A stretch of 64,000 nt of DNA from Streptomyces toyocaensis (GTDB lineage Bacteria; Actinomycetota; Actinomycetes; Streptomycetales; Streptomycetaceae): contig NZ_JFCB01000024.1 of the NCBI RefSeq assembly GCF_000725125.1, positions 52,255 to 116,254 of the forward strand. Reading direction: 5' to 3'. The notes beneath the pieces are model-generated. The model searched no databases. It had not been told where the DNA came from and was given only the letters and a program-made list of their open reading frames with translations. The position numbers and the translations under genes were made by a program. Shown here in pieces: positions 1 to 8,187 of this stretch (the first letter of the stretch is position 1; every line of letters begins with the position of its first letter).

Positions 1-444
1 ACCGCCGCCATCGCACGGCCCGAGCTCATCCGCGAGATCGCCGAGCGCTTCGGCCGGCAGGTCCTCGTCCTCTCCGTCGACGCCCGCCGCACCGGGTCCG
101 GCTCCTTCGAGGTCACCACGCACGGCGGCCGCCGCGGCACGGGCATCGACGCCGTGGAGTGGGCGCACCGCGCCGCCGAGCTGGGCGCGGGTGAGATCCT
201 GCTCAACTCCATGGACGCCGACGGCACCAAGGACGGCTACGACCTGGAGATGATCGCCGCCGTCCGGGGGCACGTCACCGTGCCCGTGATCGCCTCCGGC
301 GGCGCCGGAAAGCTCGCCGACTTCCCGCCCGCCGTCGCGGCCGGCGCGGACGCGGTGCTGGCCGCGTCGGTCTTCCACTTCGGCGACCTGCGCATCGGCC
401 AGGTCAAGGACACGCTGCGGGAAGCCGGTCACCTGGTGCGGTGA
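1..444 (+). CDS. hisF: Imidazole glycerol phosphate synthase cyclase subunit HisF (3' part only)
   Basis: The C-terminal ~147 residues of a HisF (beta/alpha)8 barrel are in frame from base 1 to the stop at 442-444; the 5' end lies outside the window. With HisH it converts PRFAR and glutamine-derived ammonia into IGP and AICAR in histidine biosynthesis. The segment LNSMDADGTKDGYD carries the family's catalytic Asp, and IASGGAG is the phosphate-binding loop of the last barrel strands. It is followed by hisI on the same strand, separated by one opposite-strand gene. Confidence 0.95.
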   Translation, partial: TAAIARPELIREIAERFGRQVLVLSVDARRTGSGSFEVTTHGGRRGTGIDAVEWAHRAAELGAGEILLNSMDADGTKDGYDLEMIAAVRGHVTVPVIASGGAGKLADFPPAVAAGADAVLAASVFHFGDLRIGQVKDTLREAGHLVR

Positions 445-573
445 GGCCCGGCCCACGGGCTGCGCAGGCCGGACGAGGTCGCCCACCGTGTCGTCCAGGA
501 CCACCGTGATCACCGGGCCCTGCTCCCGCGGGTCCTGGACGACGTGGACGCCCTCGCCGCGCGGCCGCCCGGA

Positions 574-1209
574 TCAGATGCCGAGCTGTTCGGTCTCCCG
601 CAGCTTCCTGATCGCGTTCTCGTCGCCGTCCAGCCCGACCTTGGCCGCGCTCTGCCGCCCGTAGGCGAACAGCACCAGCTCGGACGGCTCCCCGGTCACC
701 GTGACCACCGGGGTCCCGCGATGGGCCACCACCGTCTGGCCGTCCGGACGGCGCAGCACCAGACCCGTGGGGACCCCGCGGCCCATCAGGCGCGCGGAGC
801 GCTCCAGGCGTGACCACAGGGCGTCCTGGAACACCGGGTCCAGCTCCCGGGGTGTCCACTCGGGCTGGGCCCGGCGGACGTCCTCGGTGTGCACGTAGAA
901 CTCGACGATGTTCGACAGTTCGTCGATCTGCTTGAGCGAGAAGGGCGAGAAGCGCGGGGGACCGGTCCGGATCAGCTGGATCAGGTCCTCGTACGGCTTG
1001 GCGGTGAACTCCGCCATCACCCGCTCCAGGCGCGGCGCGAGCTGTTTGACGAGCATCCCGCCGGCCGCGTCGGGGCGGCGTTCGCGCACCACCACGTGGG
1101 CGGCGAGGTCCCGGGTGGTCCAGCCCTCGCAGAGGGTGGGGGCCTCGGGCCCCGTGGTCTGGAGCAGATCGGCCAGGAGAAGTCGTTCACGCTTGGCATG
1201 GGTCGACAT
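574..1209 (-). CDS. TIGR03085-like DinB/maleylpyruvate isomerase-fold protein
   Basis: A 211-residue protein starting MSTHAKRERL. The N-terminal part has the pattern of the mycothiol-dependent maleylpyruvate isomerase/DinB four-helix fold (CEGWTTRDLAAHVVVRER near residues 36-53), whose His residues usually bind a metal. The family member called TIGR03085 is common in actinobacteria; its substrate is unknown. The ATG at 1209 was chosen because it is the first Met of the conserved N-terminus and lies 7 nt after a TAGGCT -10-like hexamer (1222-1217, reverse strand) with no Shine-Dalgarno, which suggests a leaderless transcript. It is divergent from hisI and sits inside the his cluster on the opposite strand, so a direct role in histidine synthesis is not implied. 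Confidence 0.8.
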   Translation of the reverse strand: MSTHAKRERLLLADLLQTTGPEAPTLCEGWTTRDLAAHVVVRERRPDAAGGMLVKQLAPRLERVMAEFTAKPYEDLIQLIRTGPPRFSPFSLKQIDELSNIVEFYVHTEDVRRAQPEWTPRELDPVFQDALWSRLERSARLMGRGVPTGLVLRRPDGQTVVAHRGTPVVTVTGEPSELVLFAYGRQSAAKVGLDGDENAIRKLRETEQLGI

Positions 1210-1216
1210 GGGAGCC

Positions 1217-1222
1217 AGCCTA
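1217..1222 (-). promoter_or_regulatory. -10-like hexamer TAGGCT, leaderless start
   Basis: TAGGCT on the reverse strand, followed by 7 nt and the ATG at 1209. No ribosome-binding site lies in between. The same hexamer at 6-8 nt from the start recurs at trpM, aroQ, pyk and coaE in this window. Confidence 0.5.
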
Positions 1223-1280
1223 CGGCCGGGCGCCGGGTCCGCCCAGTGGACATGGTCCGGGCCGGGCGGCCGGGACGCGT

Positions 1281-1286
1281 CACAAT
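1281..1286 (+). promoter_or_regulatory. -10-like hexamer CACAAT upstream of hisI
   Basis: CACAAT followed by 7 nt and the hisI ATG at 1294; no Shine-Dalgarno and no clear -35. It fits a leaderless start and means the ATG at 1285 overlapping the hexamer is unlikely to be used. Confidence 0.4.
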
Positions 1287-1293
1287 GGTCCGC

Positions 1294-1725
1294 ATGACCA
1301 GCACGCCCGCCCGTCGCCCGGCCGCCACCCCTCACGGAGGCGCTTCGCGCCCCAGCGCTCCGTCCAGCCGCCTCGACCCGGAGATCGCCGCGCGGCTCAA
1401 GCGCAGCCCCGAGGGTCTCCTGCCCGCCATCGCCCAGCAGTACGACACCGGGGAGGTGCTGATGCTGGGCTGGATGGACGACGAGGCGCTGCACCGCACG
1501 CTGACCACCGGCCGCTGCACCTACTGGTCGCGCAGCCGCCAGGAGTACTGGGTCAAGGGGGACACCTCGGGCCACTACCAGTGGGTGAAGTCGGTCGCCC
1601 TGGACTGCGACGCCGACACCGTGCTGGTCAAGGTCGACCAGGTGGGCGCCGCCTGCCACACCGGTGCCCGTACCTGCTTCGACGCCGACGTCCTGCCGGC
1701 GGACGCCCCCTCCTCGGATCAGTAG
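1294..1725 (+). CDS. hisI: Phosphoribosyl-AMP cyclohydrolase HisI
   Basis: A 143-residue enzyme that opens the adenine ring of phosphoribosyl-AMP, the third step of histidine biosynthesis, in the cytoplasm. Conserved family blocks are visible: GEVLMLGWMDDEAL, the WSRSRQEYWVKGDTSGH stretch, ALDCDADTVLVKV (metal-binding D-C-D-x-D) and CHTGARTCF with the two zinc-binding Cys. The protein is the monofunctional form, without the HisE domain found in enterobacteria. The ATG at 1294 follows the CACAAT hexamer by 7 nt. trpE begins 11 bp after its stop, so the his and trp genes are physically joined here. Confidence 0.95.
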   Translation: MTSTPARRPAATPHGGASRPSAPSSRLDPEIAARLKRSPEGLLPAIAQQYDTGEVLMLGWMDDEALHRTLTTGRCTYWSRSRQEYWVKGDTSGHYQWVKSVALDCDADTVLVKVDQVGAACHTGARTCFDADVLPADAPSSDQ

Positions 1726-1728
1726 GGT
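1723..1728 (+). promoter_or_regulatory. -10-like hexamer TAGGGT overlapping the hisI stop codon
   Basis: TAGGGT begins with the hisI TAG stop and lies 8 nt before the trpE ATG, with no ribosome-binding site between. This suggests trpE can be transcribed leaderless from a promoter buried at the end of hisI. Confidence 0.4.
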
Positions 1729-1736
1729 CTGCCGCC

Positions 1737-3230
1737 ATGGACCTCGAGACCTTCCGCAAGCTCGCCACCGACCGCCGGGTCGTCCCGGTCACCCGCAAGC
1801 TCCTCGCCGACGGCGACACCCCGGTCGCCCTCTACCGCAAGCTCGCCGGGGAGCGCCCCGGCACCTTCCTGCTGGAGTCCGCGGAGAACGGCAGGTCCTG
1901 GTCCCGTTACTCCTTCGTCGGCGTCCGCAGCGCCGCCACCCTCACCGAACGCGACGGGCAGGCGCACTGGGACGGCACCCCGCCCGTCGGCGTCCCCGTC
2001 GACGGCGACCCGCTCGCCGCGCTGCGCGCCACCCTGCAGGCCCTGCACACCCCGCGCGACCTCGCCCACGACCTGGGCCTGCCGCCCTTCACCGGCGGCA
2101 TGGTCGGCTACCTCGGCTACGACATCGTGCGCCGCCTGGAGAGGATCGGCCCCGGTGGGCGGGACGACCTGGGACTGCCCGAGCTGACCATGCTGCTCAC
2201 CAGCGACCTCGCCGTCATGGACCACTGGGAGGGCTCCGTCTGGCTGATCGCCAACGCGATCAACCACAACGACCTGGAGACCGGCGTCGACGAGGCGTAC
2301 GCCGACGCCGTGGCCCGCCTGGACGCGATGGAGGCCGACCTCGCCCGCCCGGTGGCCCAGCCGCCGGCCGTGCTGCCCCCCTCCGAACTGCCCGGGTACA
2401 CCGCGCTGTGGGGCGGCCCCGACTTCCGGCGGGCCGTGGAGGACGTCAAGGAACGCATCCGCGCGGGCGAGGCCTTCCAGGTCGTGCCCTCGCAGCGGTT
2501 CGAGACCCCGTGCACGGCGAGCGCCCTGGACGTCTACCGGGTGCTGCGCGCCACCAACCCGTCGCCGTACATGTACCTGTTCCGCTTCGACGGCTTCGAC
2601 GTGGCCGGCTCGTCCCCCGAGGCCCTGGTGAAGGTCGAGGACGGGCGGGCCATGGTGCACCCCATCGCCGGCACCCGGCACCGCGGCGCCACCCCGCGGG
2701 AGGACCAGGCCCTCGCCGACGAACTGCTCGCCGACCCCAAGGAGCGCGCCGAGCACCTCATGCTCGTGGATCTGGGCCGCAACGACCTCGGACGGGTCTG
2801 CGCACCCGGTTCCGTCGAGGTCGTCGACTTCATGTCCGTCGAGCGGTACTCGCACGTCATGCACATCGTCTCGACGGTCACCGGCCGCGTCACCGACGAC
2901 CGCACCGCCTTCGACGTGCTCACCGCCTGCTTCCCGGCCGGCACGCTCTCCGGCGCGCCCAAGCCGCGCGCGATGCAGATCATCGACGCACTCGAACCGT
3001 CCCGGCGCGGGCTGTACGGCGGCTGCGTCGGCTACCTCGACTTCGCCGGCGACTCCGACACGGCCATCGCCATCCGTACCGCCCTGCTGCGCGACGGCAC
3101 CGCGTACGTGCAGGCGGGGGCGGGAATCGTCGCCGACTCCGACCCGGTCGCCGAGGACACCGAGTGCCGCAACAAGGCGGCGGCCGTCCTGCGCGCCGTG
3201 CACACGGCGAACCGGCTGGGAAAGGCCTGA
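1737..3230 (+). CDS. trpE: Anthranilate synthase component I
   Basis: A 497-residue TrpE that aminates chorismate and eliminates pyruvate to give anthranilate, normally with a TrpG glutaminase that is not in this window. The N-terminal domain has the feedback-inhibition motif (LLESAENGRSWSRYSF, residues ~43-58), so tryptophan inhibition is expected. The C-terminal chorismate-binding domain shows PIAGTRHRGATP, DLGRNDLGRV, TVTG and AGTLSGAPKPRAM, the usual active-site blocks. The length is typical. The ATG at 1737 lies 8 nt after a TAGGGT hexamer that overlaps the hisI stop. Three small membrane-protein genes follow before trpC. Confidence 0.96.
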   Translation: MDLETFRKLATDRRVVPVTRKLLADGDTPVALYRKLAGERPGTFLLESAENGRSWSRYSFVGVRSAATLTERDGQAHWDGTPPVGVPVDGDPLAALRATLQALHTPRDLAHDLGLPPFTGGMVGYLGYDIVRRLERIGPGGRDDLGLPELTMLLTSDLAVMDHWEGSVWLIANAINHNDLETGVDEAYADAVARLDAMEADLARPVAQPPAVLPPSELPGYTALWGGPDFRRAVEDVKERIRAGEAFQVVPSQRFETPCTASALDVYRVLRATNPSPYMYLFRFDGFDVAGSSPEALVKVEDGRAMVHPIAGTRHRGATPREDQALADELLADPKERAEHLMLVDLGRNDLGRVCAPGSVEVVDFMSVERYSHVMHIVSTVTGRVTDDRTAFDVLTACFPAGTLSGAPKPRAMQIIDALEPSRRGLYGGCVGYLDFAGDSDTAIAIRTALLRDGTAYVQAGAGIVADSDPVAEDTECRNKAAAVLRAVHTANRLGKA

Positions 3231-3280
3231 GACGAACCCCGGGTGACGGTTCGCCCGGGGTTCAGGCGATAGTGGATGTC

Positions 3281-3916
3281 GTGACTGCCGTACCCACCCC
3301 CCGTTCCGAGGCCGCCGGCTCCGCCCGGACCGGCCGTCTCAGCCTCGCCGCCGCCCTGTTCTGCGGCGCCCTCGGCGCGGCCGTGGCCCTGCTCGCTTCC
3401 CGGCAGCAGTGGTCGGAGGGCACCGCGACGGTGGCCGGCGGCGCGTTCCCCCTGACCGCCCGGGGCAGCGACGTCACCGGCGTCCCCGCCGCCCTGGCCG
3501 TGGTGGGGCTGGCCGCGCTCGTCGCCGTCTTCGCCGTCCGCCGGGCCGGCCGCCTCGCCGTCGCCGCGCTGCTCGCCCTCTCCGGCGCGGGCATCGTCAC
3601 GGCGGCGCTGCTCGGGACGTCCGACAGCGCGGCGCTCGACGAACAGGCGGCCAAGGCGTCCGGGGACACGTCGGCGACGGTGGACGCCCTCAGCCACACG
3701 GCCTGGCCGTACGTCGCCGCCGTGGGCGGTGCGCTGCTGCTGGTGGCGGGCCTCCTGGCGGTGCGCTACGGGCGGCTGTGGCCGGCCATGTCCGGCCGCT
3801 ACGAGCGCGACGGTGCGGCGCCACGTCCGCGCCGCAGGCCCGCGCCCGCCGCCCCGGACCGGCCGGAGGACCTCTGGAAGGCGCTCGACCGGGGCGAGGA
3901 CCCGACCGGGGCCTGA
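3281..3916 (+). CDS. Trp-operon-associated membrane protein, TIGR02234 type
   Basis: A 211-residue protein with about four hydrophobic segments (approximately residues 22-42, 64-82, 87-106 and 143-163) and a basic/acidic cytoplasmic tail. It matches by position and general plan the actinobacterial family named for its place in trp operons (TIGR02234). Its function is unknown; transport or regulation of aromatic amino acids is only a guess from the neighbours. A GTG at 3281 was chosen because it lies 5 nt after a TAGTGG hexamer; an in-frame GTG at 3272 overlaps that hexamer. The gene starts 50 bp after trpE. Confidence 0.75.
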   Translation: MTAVPTPRSEAAGSARTGRLSLAAALFCGALGAAVALLASRQQWSEGTATVAGGAFPLTARGSDVTGVPAALAVVGLAALVAVFAVRRAGRLAVAALLALSGAGIVTAALLGTSDSAALDEQAAKASGDTSATVDALSHTAWPYVAAVGGALLLVAGLLAVRYGRLWPAMSGRYERDGAAPRPRRRPAPAAPDRPEDLWKALDRGEDPTGA

Positions 3917-4032
3917 GGGCGGCAGCGGGCGGCACGCCCGTCCGGCACCCCCGGTCACCCGGCCCGGGCGCGTGCGGGACAATGTGGGGGAGCGCCCTGC
4001 TCAGACACGTACTCAGCAACGAGGAGCAAGCA

Positions 4033-4284
4033 ATGGCGGGCAGCAACCACGGTCACACCCCGGCCGCCTGGACCGGTGTCATCATCGCCTTCATCGGTTT
4101 CTGCGCCGGTGGCGCGTTCATGGTGATGGACCAGCCGGTGGGCTTCTGGGCGAGCATGGGCGTCGTTCTTCTCGGCGGTGTCGTCGGCGTCATCATGCGT
4201 GCGATGGGCATGGGCCAGCCGAAGGACGCCCACCCGGTGCACCAGCTCACCGGCGAGCGCGCGCCGGCCCACGCCGAGGGCTGA
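4033..4284 (+). CDS. HGxxPAAW-motif small membrane protein
   Basis: An 83-residue protein beginning MAGSNHGHTPAAW, the motif that names this actinobacterial family, followed by two transmembrane segments (approximately residues 13-32 and 38-57) and a polar tail ending in HAEG. The function is unknown. A GAGGAG ribosome-binding site lies at 4021-4026, 7 nt before the ATG, and a GACAAT -10-like hexamer lies further upstream at about 3978, so the gene may have its own promoter inside the trp locus. It is conserved next to trp genes in relatives as far as I recall. Confidence 0.8.
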   Translation: MAGSNHGHTPAAWTGVIIAFIGFCAGGAFMVMDQPVGFWASMGVVLLGGVVGVIMRAMGMGQPKDAHPVHQLTGERAPAHAEG

Positions 4285-4360
4285 GCGAGCACGGAGCGGT
4301 CCGGACAGGGGCGGCGGCCCGCGCGGCGCAGCCGGCACCGCCCCTGCCCCGTGGCCGGGG

Positions 4361-4366
4361 CACAAT
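4361..4366 (+). promoter_or_regulatory. -10-like hexamer CACAAT upstream of the DUF2752 gene
   Basis: CACAAT followed by 7 nt and GTG at 4374. The arrangement is the same as at hisI, including an ATG overlapping the hexamer that would then not be translated. Confidence 0.4.
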
Positions 4367-4373
4367 GCACAGC

Positions 4374-4799
4374 GTGAACGCCCCCCGTCCCAGCGTGCCC
4401 CGCGGCAGGGCGGCCCGGCTGGCCGTCCCCGCCGCCGCCCTCGCGGCCGTCGCCGGAGCCTTCGCCTACGTCGGGGCCGTGGACCCCAACGAGCCGGGCC
4501 ACTACCCCGCCTGCCCGCTGCTGCGCCTCACCGGCCTGTACTGCCCCGGCTGCGGCGGACTGCGCAGCGCGCACGCCGTCGTGCACGGCGACCTCCTGGC
4601 GGCGCTCCAGGCCAACGCCCCCGCCGTCCTCGGCTATGCGGGCCTCGCCGTGCTGTGGACCGTCTGGGTGGTCCGCACGGTGCGCGGCAGGCCGCTGCGG
4701 ATCGACCCGCCCCCGGCGCTCCTGTGGTCGCTGGGAGCGTTGCTGCTGGTCTTCACCGTGGTCCGGAACCTGCCGTTCGGCGGCTGGTTGCATCCTTGA
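4374..4799 (+). CDS. DUF2752 family membrane protein
   Basis: A 141-residue membrane protein with three predicted helices (starting near residues 15, 85 and 114). The DUF2752 signature CPxCGxxR is seen as YCPGCGGLRSAH after the first helix and is preceded by another Cys (YPACPLL), so a Cys-based metal or redox site is possible. The function is unknown. The GTG at 4374 was preferred because CACAAT lies 7 nt upstream; the alternative ATG at 4365 overlaps that hexamer. It is the third uncharacterised membrane gene between trpE and trpC. Confidence 0.75.
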   Translation: MNAPRPSVPRGRAARLAVPAAALAAVAGAFAYVGAVDPNEPGHYPACPLLRLTGLYCPGCGGLRSAHAVVHGDLLAALQANAPAVLGYAGLAVLWTVWVVRTVRGRPLRIDPPPALLWSLGALLLVFTVVRNLPFGGWLHP

Positions 4800-4810
4800 T
4801 CAACGGCGCA

Positions 4811-4860
4811 GGTCCGGGTACTGGGACCGGCGTCGGCCGGATGCGGGGCATCCGCCCCGC
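4811..4860 (+). promoter_or_regulatory. Hairpins between the DUF2752 gene and trpC
   Basis: GGTCC/GGACC pair at 4811-4828, then GCGGGGC/GCCCCGC (4843-4849 with 4854-4860, loop ATCC). No T-run follows. They may separate the trpE unit from trpCMBA or form a leader; no short Trp-rich peptide was found. Confidence 0.35.
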
Positions 4861-4922
4861 TGCGGATACCATCGCAGTGACCATCGAAAGTCCGACCGTC
4901 AGGCAGGAAGGGGGCCGCTCGC

Positions 4923-5732
4923 GTGAGTGTGCTCGACGAGATCATCGACGGAGTCCGTGCCGACCTCGCGGAGCGGCAGGCGCGCGTCAGCCTCGACGAG
5001 CTCAAGGAGCGCGCGGCGAAGGCCCCCGCGGCCAAGGACGGCGTGGCCGCCCTGCGCGGTGACGGCGTCAAGGTGATCTGCGAGGTCAAGCGCTCCAGCC
5101 CGTCCAAGGGCGCGCTGGCCGCGATCGCCGATCCGGCGGGCCTCGCCGCCGACTACGAGGCGGGCGGTGCCGCCGTCATCTCCGTCCTCACGGAGGAGCG
5201 CCGCTTCGGCGGCTCGCTGGCCGACCTGGAGGCCGTCCGCGCGCGCGTGGACATCCCCGTGCTGCGCAAGGACTTCATCGTCACCTCGTACCAGCTCTGG
5301 GAGGCACGCGCGTACGGCGCCGACCTGGCCCTGCTGATCGTGGCCGCGCTCGACCAGGTGGCCCTGGAGTCGCTGATCGAGCGCGCCGAGTCCATCGGGC
5401 TCACCCCGCTCGTCGAGGTCCACGACGAGGACGAGGTCGAGCGCGCGGTCGACGCGGGCGCCAAGGTCATCGGGGTCAACGCGCGCAACCTGAAGACCCT
5501 GGAGGTCGACCGGGGCACCTTCGAGCGGGTGGCCCCCGAGATCCCCGCCCACCTGGTCAAGGTCGCCGAGTCCGGCGTCCGCGGCCCGCACGACCTCATC
5601 GCCTACGCCAACAGCGGCGCCGACGCGGTCCTGGTCGGCGAGTCCCTGGTCACCGGGAAGGACCCGAGGACGGCCGTCTCCGACCTGGTCGCGGCGGGCG
5701 AACACCCGGCACTGCGACACGGTCGCGGCTGA
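4923..5732 (+). CDS. trpC: Indole-3-glycerol phosphate synthase
   Basis: A 269-residue (beta/alpha)8 enzyme that closes CdRP to indole-3-glycerol phosphate. Visible active-site blocks: CEVKRSSPSKG (catalytic Lys and phosphate loop), VLRKDFIV (second Lys), VEVHDEDE (catalytic Glu), GVNARNLKTL and ESGVRGP. The start is GTG at 4923, preceded by AGGAAGGGGG at 4905-4914, a good ribosome-binding site. It heads the trpC-trpM-trpB-trpA unit known in Streptomyces as a single transcript (trpCXBA in older papers). Confidence 0.96.
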   Translation: MSVLDEIIDGVRADLAERQARVSLDELKERAAKAPAAKDGVAALRGDGVKVICEVKRSSPSKGALAAIADPAGLAADYEAGGAAVISVLTEERRFGGSLADLEAVRARVDIPVLRKDFIVTSYQLWEARAYGADLALLIVAALDQVALESLIERAESIGLTPLVEVHDEDEVERAVDAGAKVIGVNARNLKTLEVDRGTFERVAPEIPAHLVKVAESGVRGPHDLIAYANSGADAVLVGESLVTGKDPRTAVSDLVAAGEHPALRHGRG

Positions 5733-5740
5733 TCCACCGG

Positions 5741-5746
5741 TAGGCT
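5741..5746 (+). promoter_or_regulatory. -10-like hexamer TAGGCT upstream of trpM
   Basis: TAGGCT followed by 8 nt and the trpM ATG at 5755, with no ribosome-binding site. This would allow trpMBA expression apart from trpC. Confidence 0.4.
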
Positions 5747-5754
5747 TGGCCGCG

Positions 5755-5967
5755 ATGACTCTCCCGCTGACCCTGACGGCCAGGGACCCGTATGCGCGCC
5801 TCGCGCGCGGCTGCCGCCCCCGCGGCTGCCGTGCCCCCGCGCGCCGCGTCCACGGCCGCAGGGTCCGCTACGTCATCGGCGACGAACCCGGGCAGGTGAA
5901 CGGGCGGCGATGGCGACGCGCCCCACAGGGGCGCGGGGAACTGCGCGACCAGCCACGTACGGCCTGA
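5755..5967 (+). CDS. trpM: TrpM-like small protein
   Basis: A 70-residue, Arg-rich ORF between trpC and trpB, the position of trpM (formerly trpX) in S. coelicolor, where a small protein of this kind modulates tryptophan biosynthesis and differentiation. The sequence is strongly basic with no recognisable domain, so the assignment rests on position and size. Codon-position GC is less clear than in its neighbours, and the C-terminal half (GRRWRRAPQGRGELRDQP) resembles a low-information translation, so the true 3' end or coding status could differ. A TTG at 5746 is an alternative start. Confidence 0.55.
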   Translation: MTLPLTLTARDPYARLARGCRPRGCRAPARRVHGRRVRYVIGDEPGQVNGRRWRRAPQGRGELRDQPRTA

Positions 5968-6034
5968 AGCGGGCCGACGACCCCCCGCCCCACGGCGATC
6001 AGTGCCCAACAGACGCTCACCGTGAGGTTCACGC

Positions 6035-7321
6035 ATGTCCAGCACCTTCTTCGTCCCCGACCCGGAGGGTCAGGTACCCAGCCCCGAAGGCTACTTCGGC
6101 GCCTTCGGCGGCAAGTTCATCCCCGAGGCCCTCGTCGCGGCGGTCGACGAGGTCGCCGTCGAGTACGACAAGGCCAAGTCCGACCCCGAGTTCGCCAGGG
6201 AGCTCGACGACCTCCTGGTCAACTACACCGGCCGCCCCTCGGCACTCACCGAGGTCCCCCGCTTCGCCGAGCACGCCGGCGGCGCCCGGGTCTTCCTCAA
6301 GCGCGAGGACCTGAACCACACCGGCTCACACAAGATCAACAACGTGCTCGGCCAGGCCCTGCTGACCAAGCGCATGGGCAAGACCCGCGTGATCGCCGAG
6401 ACCGGCGCCGGCCAGCACGGGGTGGCCACCGCGACCGCCTGCGCCCTCTTCGGCCTCGACTGCACGATCTACATGGGCGAGATCGACACCCGGCGGCAGG
6501 CCCTCAACGTGGCCCGCATGCGCATGCTCGGCGCCGAGGTCATCGCCGTGAAGTCCGGCAGCCGCACGCTGAAGGACGCCATCAACGAGGCGTTCCGCGA
6601 CTGGGTCGCCAACGTGGACCGCACCCACTACCTGTTCGGCACGGTCGCCGGACCGCACCCCTTCCCGGCGATGGTCCGCGACTTCCACCGGGTCATCGGG
6701 GTCGAGGCCCGCCGCCAGCTCCTGGAGCGCGCCGGACGCCTGCCCGACGCCGCCGTCGCCTGCGTGGGGGGCGGGTCCAACGCCATCGGCCTGTTCCACG
6801 CCTTCATCCCCGACCCGGACGTGCGCCTGATCGGCTGTGAGCCGGCCGGCCACGGCATCGAGTCCGGCGAGCACGCGGCCACCCTGACCGCGGGCGAGCC
6901 CGGCATCCTGCACGGGTCCCGGTCCTACGTCCTCCAGGACGACGAGGGCCAGATCACCGAGCCCTACTCCATCTCGGCCGGTCTGGACTACCCGGGCATC
7001 GGCCCCGAGCACGCCTACCTCAAGGACAGCGGCCGCGGCGAGTACCGGGCGGTGACCGACGACGCCGCCATGCAGGCCCTGCGCCTGCTGTCGCGCACCG
7101 AGGGCATCATCCCGGCCATCGAGAGCGCCCACGCGCTGGCCGGCGCCCTGGAGGTCGGCAGGGAACTGGGCGGGGACGGACTGATCGTGGTCAACCTCTC
7201 CGGTCGCGGCGACAAGGACATGGACACCGCCGCGCGCTGGTTCGGCCTGTACGACACCGACGCCGAGGTCGCCGCCGACGAGGCCGGCGGCGCCGCCGAG
7301 ATCGAGGGGGACGCCAAGTGA
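6035..7321 (+). CDS. trpB: Tryptophan synthase beta subunit
   Basis: A 428-residue PLP enzyme that condenses indole with serine. The N-terminus has GYFGAFGGKFIPEAL; the PLP lysine is in NHTGSHKINN; ETGAGQHGVATATA is the substrate loop; GGGSNAIG binds the PLP phosphate; NLSGRGDKD lies near the C-terminus. This is the TrpB1 type that forms a complex with TrpA. The stop overlaps the trpA start by 4 nt (GTGA), indicating translational coupling. Confidence 0.97.
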   Translation: MSSTFFVPDPEGQVPSPEGYFGAFGGKFIPEALVAAVDEVAVEYDKAKSDPEFARELDDLLVNYTGRPSALTEVPRFAEHAGGARVFLKREDLNHTGSHKINNVLGQALLTKRMGKTRVIAETGAGQHGVATATACALFGLDCTIYMGEIDTRRQALNVARMRMLGAEVIAVKSGSRTLKDAINEAFRDWVANVDRTHYLFGTVAGPHPFPAMVRDFHRVIGVEARRQLLERAGRLPDAAVACVGGGSNAIGLFHAFIPDPDVRLIGCEPAGHGIESGEHAATLTAGEPGILHGSRSYVLQDDEGQITEPYSISAGLDYPGIGPEHAYLKDSGRGEYRAVTDDAAMQALRLLSRTEGIIPAIESAHALAGALEVGRELGGDGLIVVNLSGRGDKDMDTAARWFGLYDTDAEVAADEAGGAAEIEGDAK

Positions 7322-8133
7322 GCGGGAACCTGCAGCTGCTGAACGACACCCTCGCCGCGGCGAAGTCCGAGGGCCGCTCCGCCCTCATCGCCTACCTCCC
7401 GGCCGGCTTCCCGACGGTGGACGGCGGCATCGAGGCGGTCAAGGCCGCCCTGGACGGCGGCGCCGACGTCGTCGAGGTGGGTCTCCCGCACAGCGACCCC
7501 GTCCTGGACGGGCCGGTCATCCAGACCGCCGACGACATCGCCCTGCGCGGCGGTGTCAGGATCGCGGACGTCATGCGCACGGTGCGCGAGGCCCACGCGG
7601 CCACGGGCAAGCCGATCCTCGTCATGACGTACTGGAACCCCATCGACCGCTACGGCGTCGAGCGCTTCACCGCCGAGCTCGCCGAGGCGGGCGGCGCCGG
7701 GTGCATCCTGCCCGACCTGCCCGTCCAGGAGTCCGCGCTGTGGCGGGAGCACGCGGAGAAGCACGGGCTCGCCACGGTCTTCGTGGTGGCGCCCAGCAGC
7801 AAGGACGAGCGGCTCGCCGAGATCACCGCGGCCGGCAGCGGCTTCGTCTACGCCGCCTCCCTGATGGGCGTCACCGGCACCCGGGAGTCGGTCAGCTCGC
7901 AGGCCGAGGACCTGGTGCGGCGCACCCGCGCCACCACCGGCACCCCCGTCTGCGTGGGTCTCGGTGTCTCGACCCCCGCCCAGGCCGCCCAGGTCGCCCG
8001 CTTCGCCGACGGGGTGATCGTCGGCTCCGCGTTCGTCAAGCGGATGCTGGACGCCCCCGACGACGCGGCCGGCGTCGAGGCCGTCCGTGAGCTCGCCGGC
8101 GACCTGGCCGAGGGCGTGCGCGGGCGGGCGTAG
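7318..8133 (+). CDS. trpA: Tryptophan synthase alpha subunit
   Basis: A 271-residue (beta/alpha)8 enzyme that releases indole from indole-3-glycerol phosphate and channels it to TrpB. The two catalytic acids are in VEVGLPHSDPVLDGP (Glu, then Asp); LPDLPVQES and GVTGTRES match the loop and phosphate regions; VCVGLGVSTPAQA and VIVGSAFVK close the barrel. The GTG start overlaps the trpB stop. A strong hairpin follows at 8188-8216. Confidence 0.97.
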   Translation: MSGNLQLLNDTLAAAKSEGRSALIAYLPAGFPTVDGGIEAVKAALDGGADVVEVGLPHSDPVLDGPVIQTADDIALRGGVRIADVMRTVREAHAATGKPILVMTYWNPIDRYGVERFTAELAEAGGAGCILPDLPVQESALWREHAEKHGLATVFVVAPSSKDERLAEITAAGSGFVYAASLMGVTGTRESVSSQAEDLVRRTRATTGTPVCVGLGVSTPAQAAQVARFADGVIVGSAFVKRMLDAPDDAAGVEAVRELAGDLAEGVRGRA

Positions 8134-8187
8134 CGGACCGGGCGTCCGCAGGTGGTCATACGGGTCCCTCGTACGGGTGGACCTGGG

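Noticed and set aside
1726..1736. Transcription attenuator before trpE
   Set aside because: Only 11 bp separate hisI and trpE; there is no room for a leader peptide and no Trp-codon run was found.
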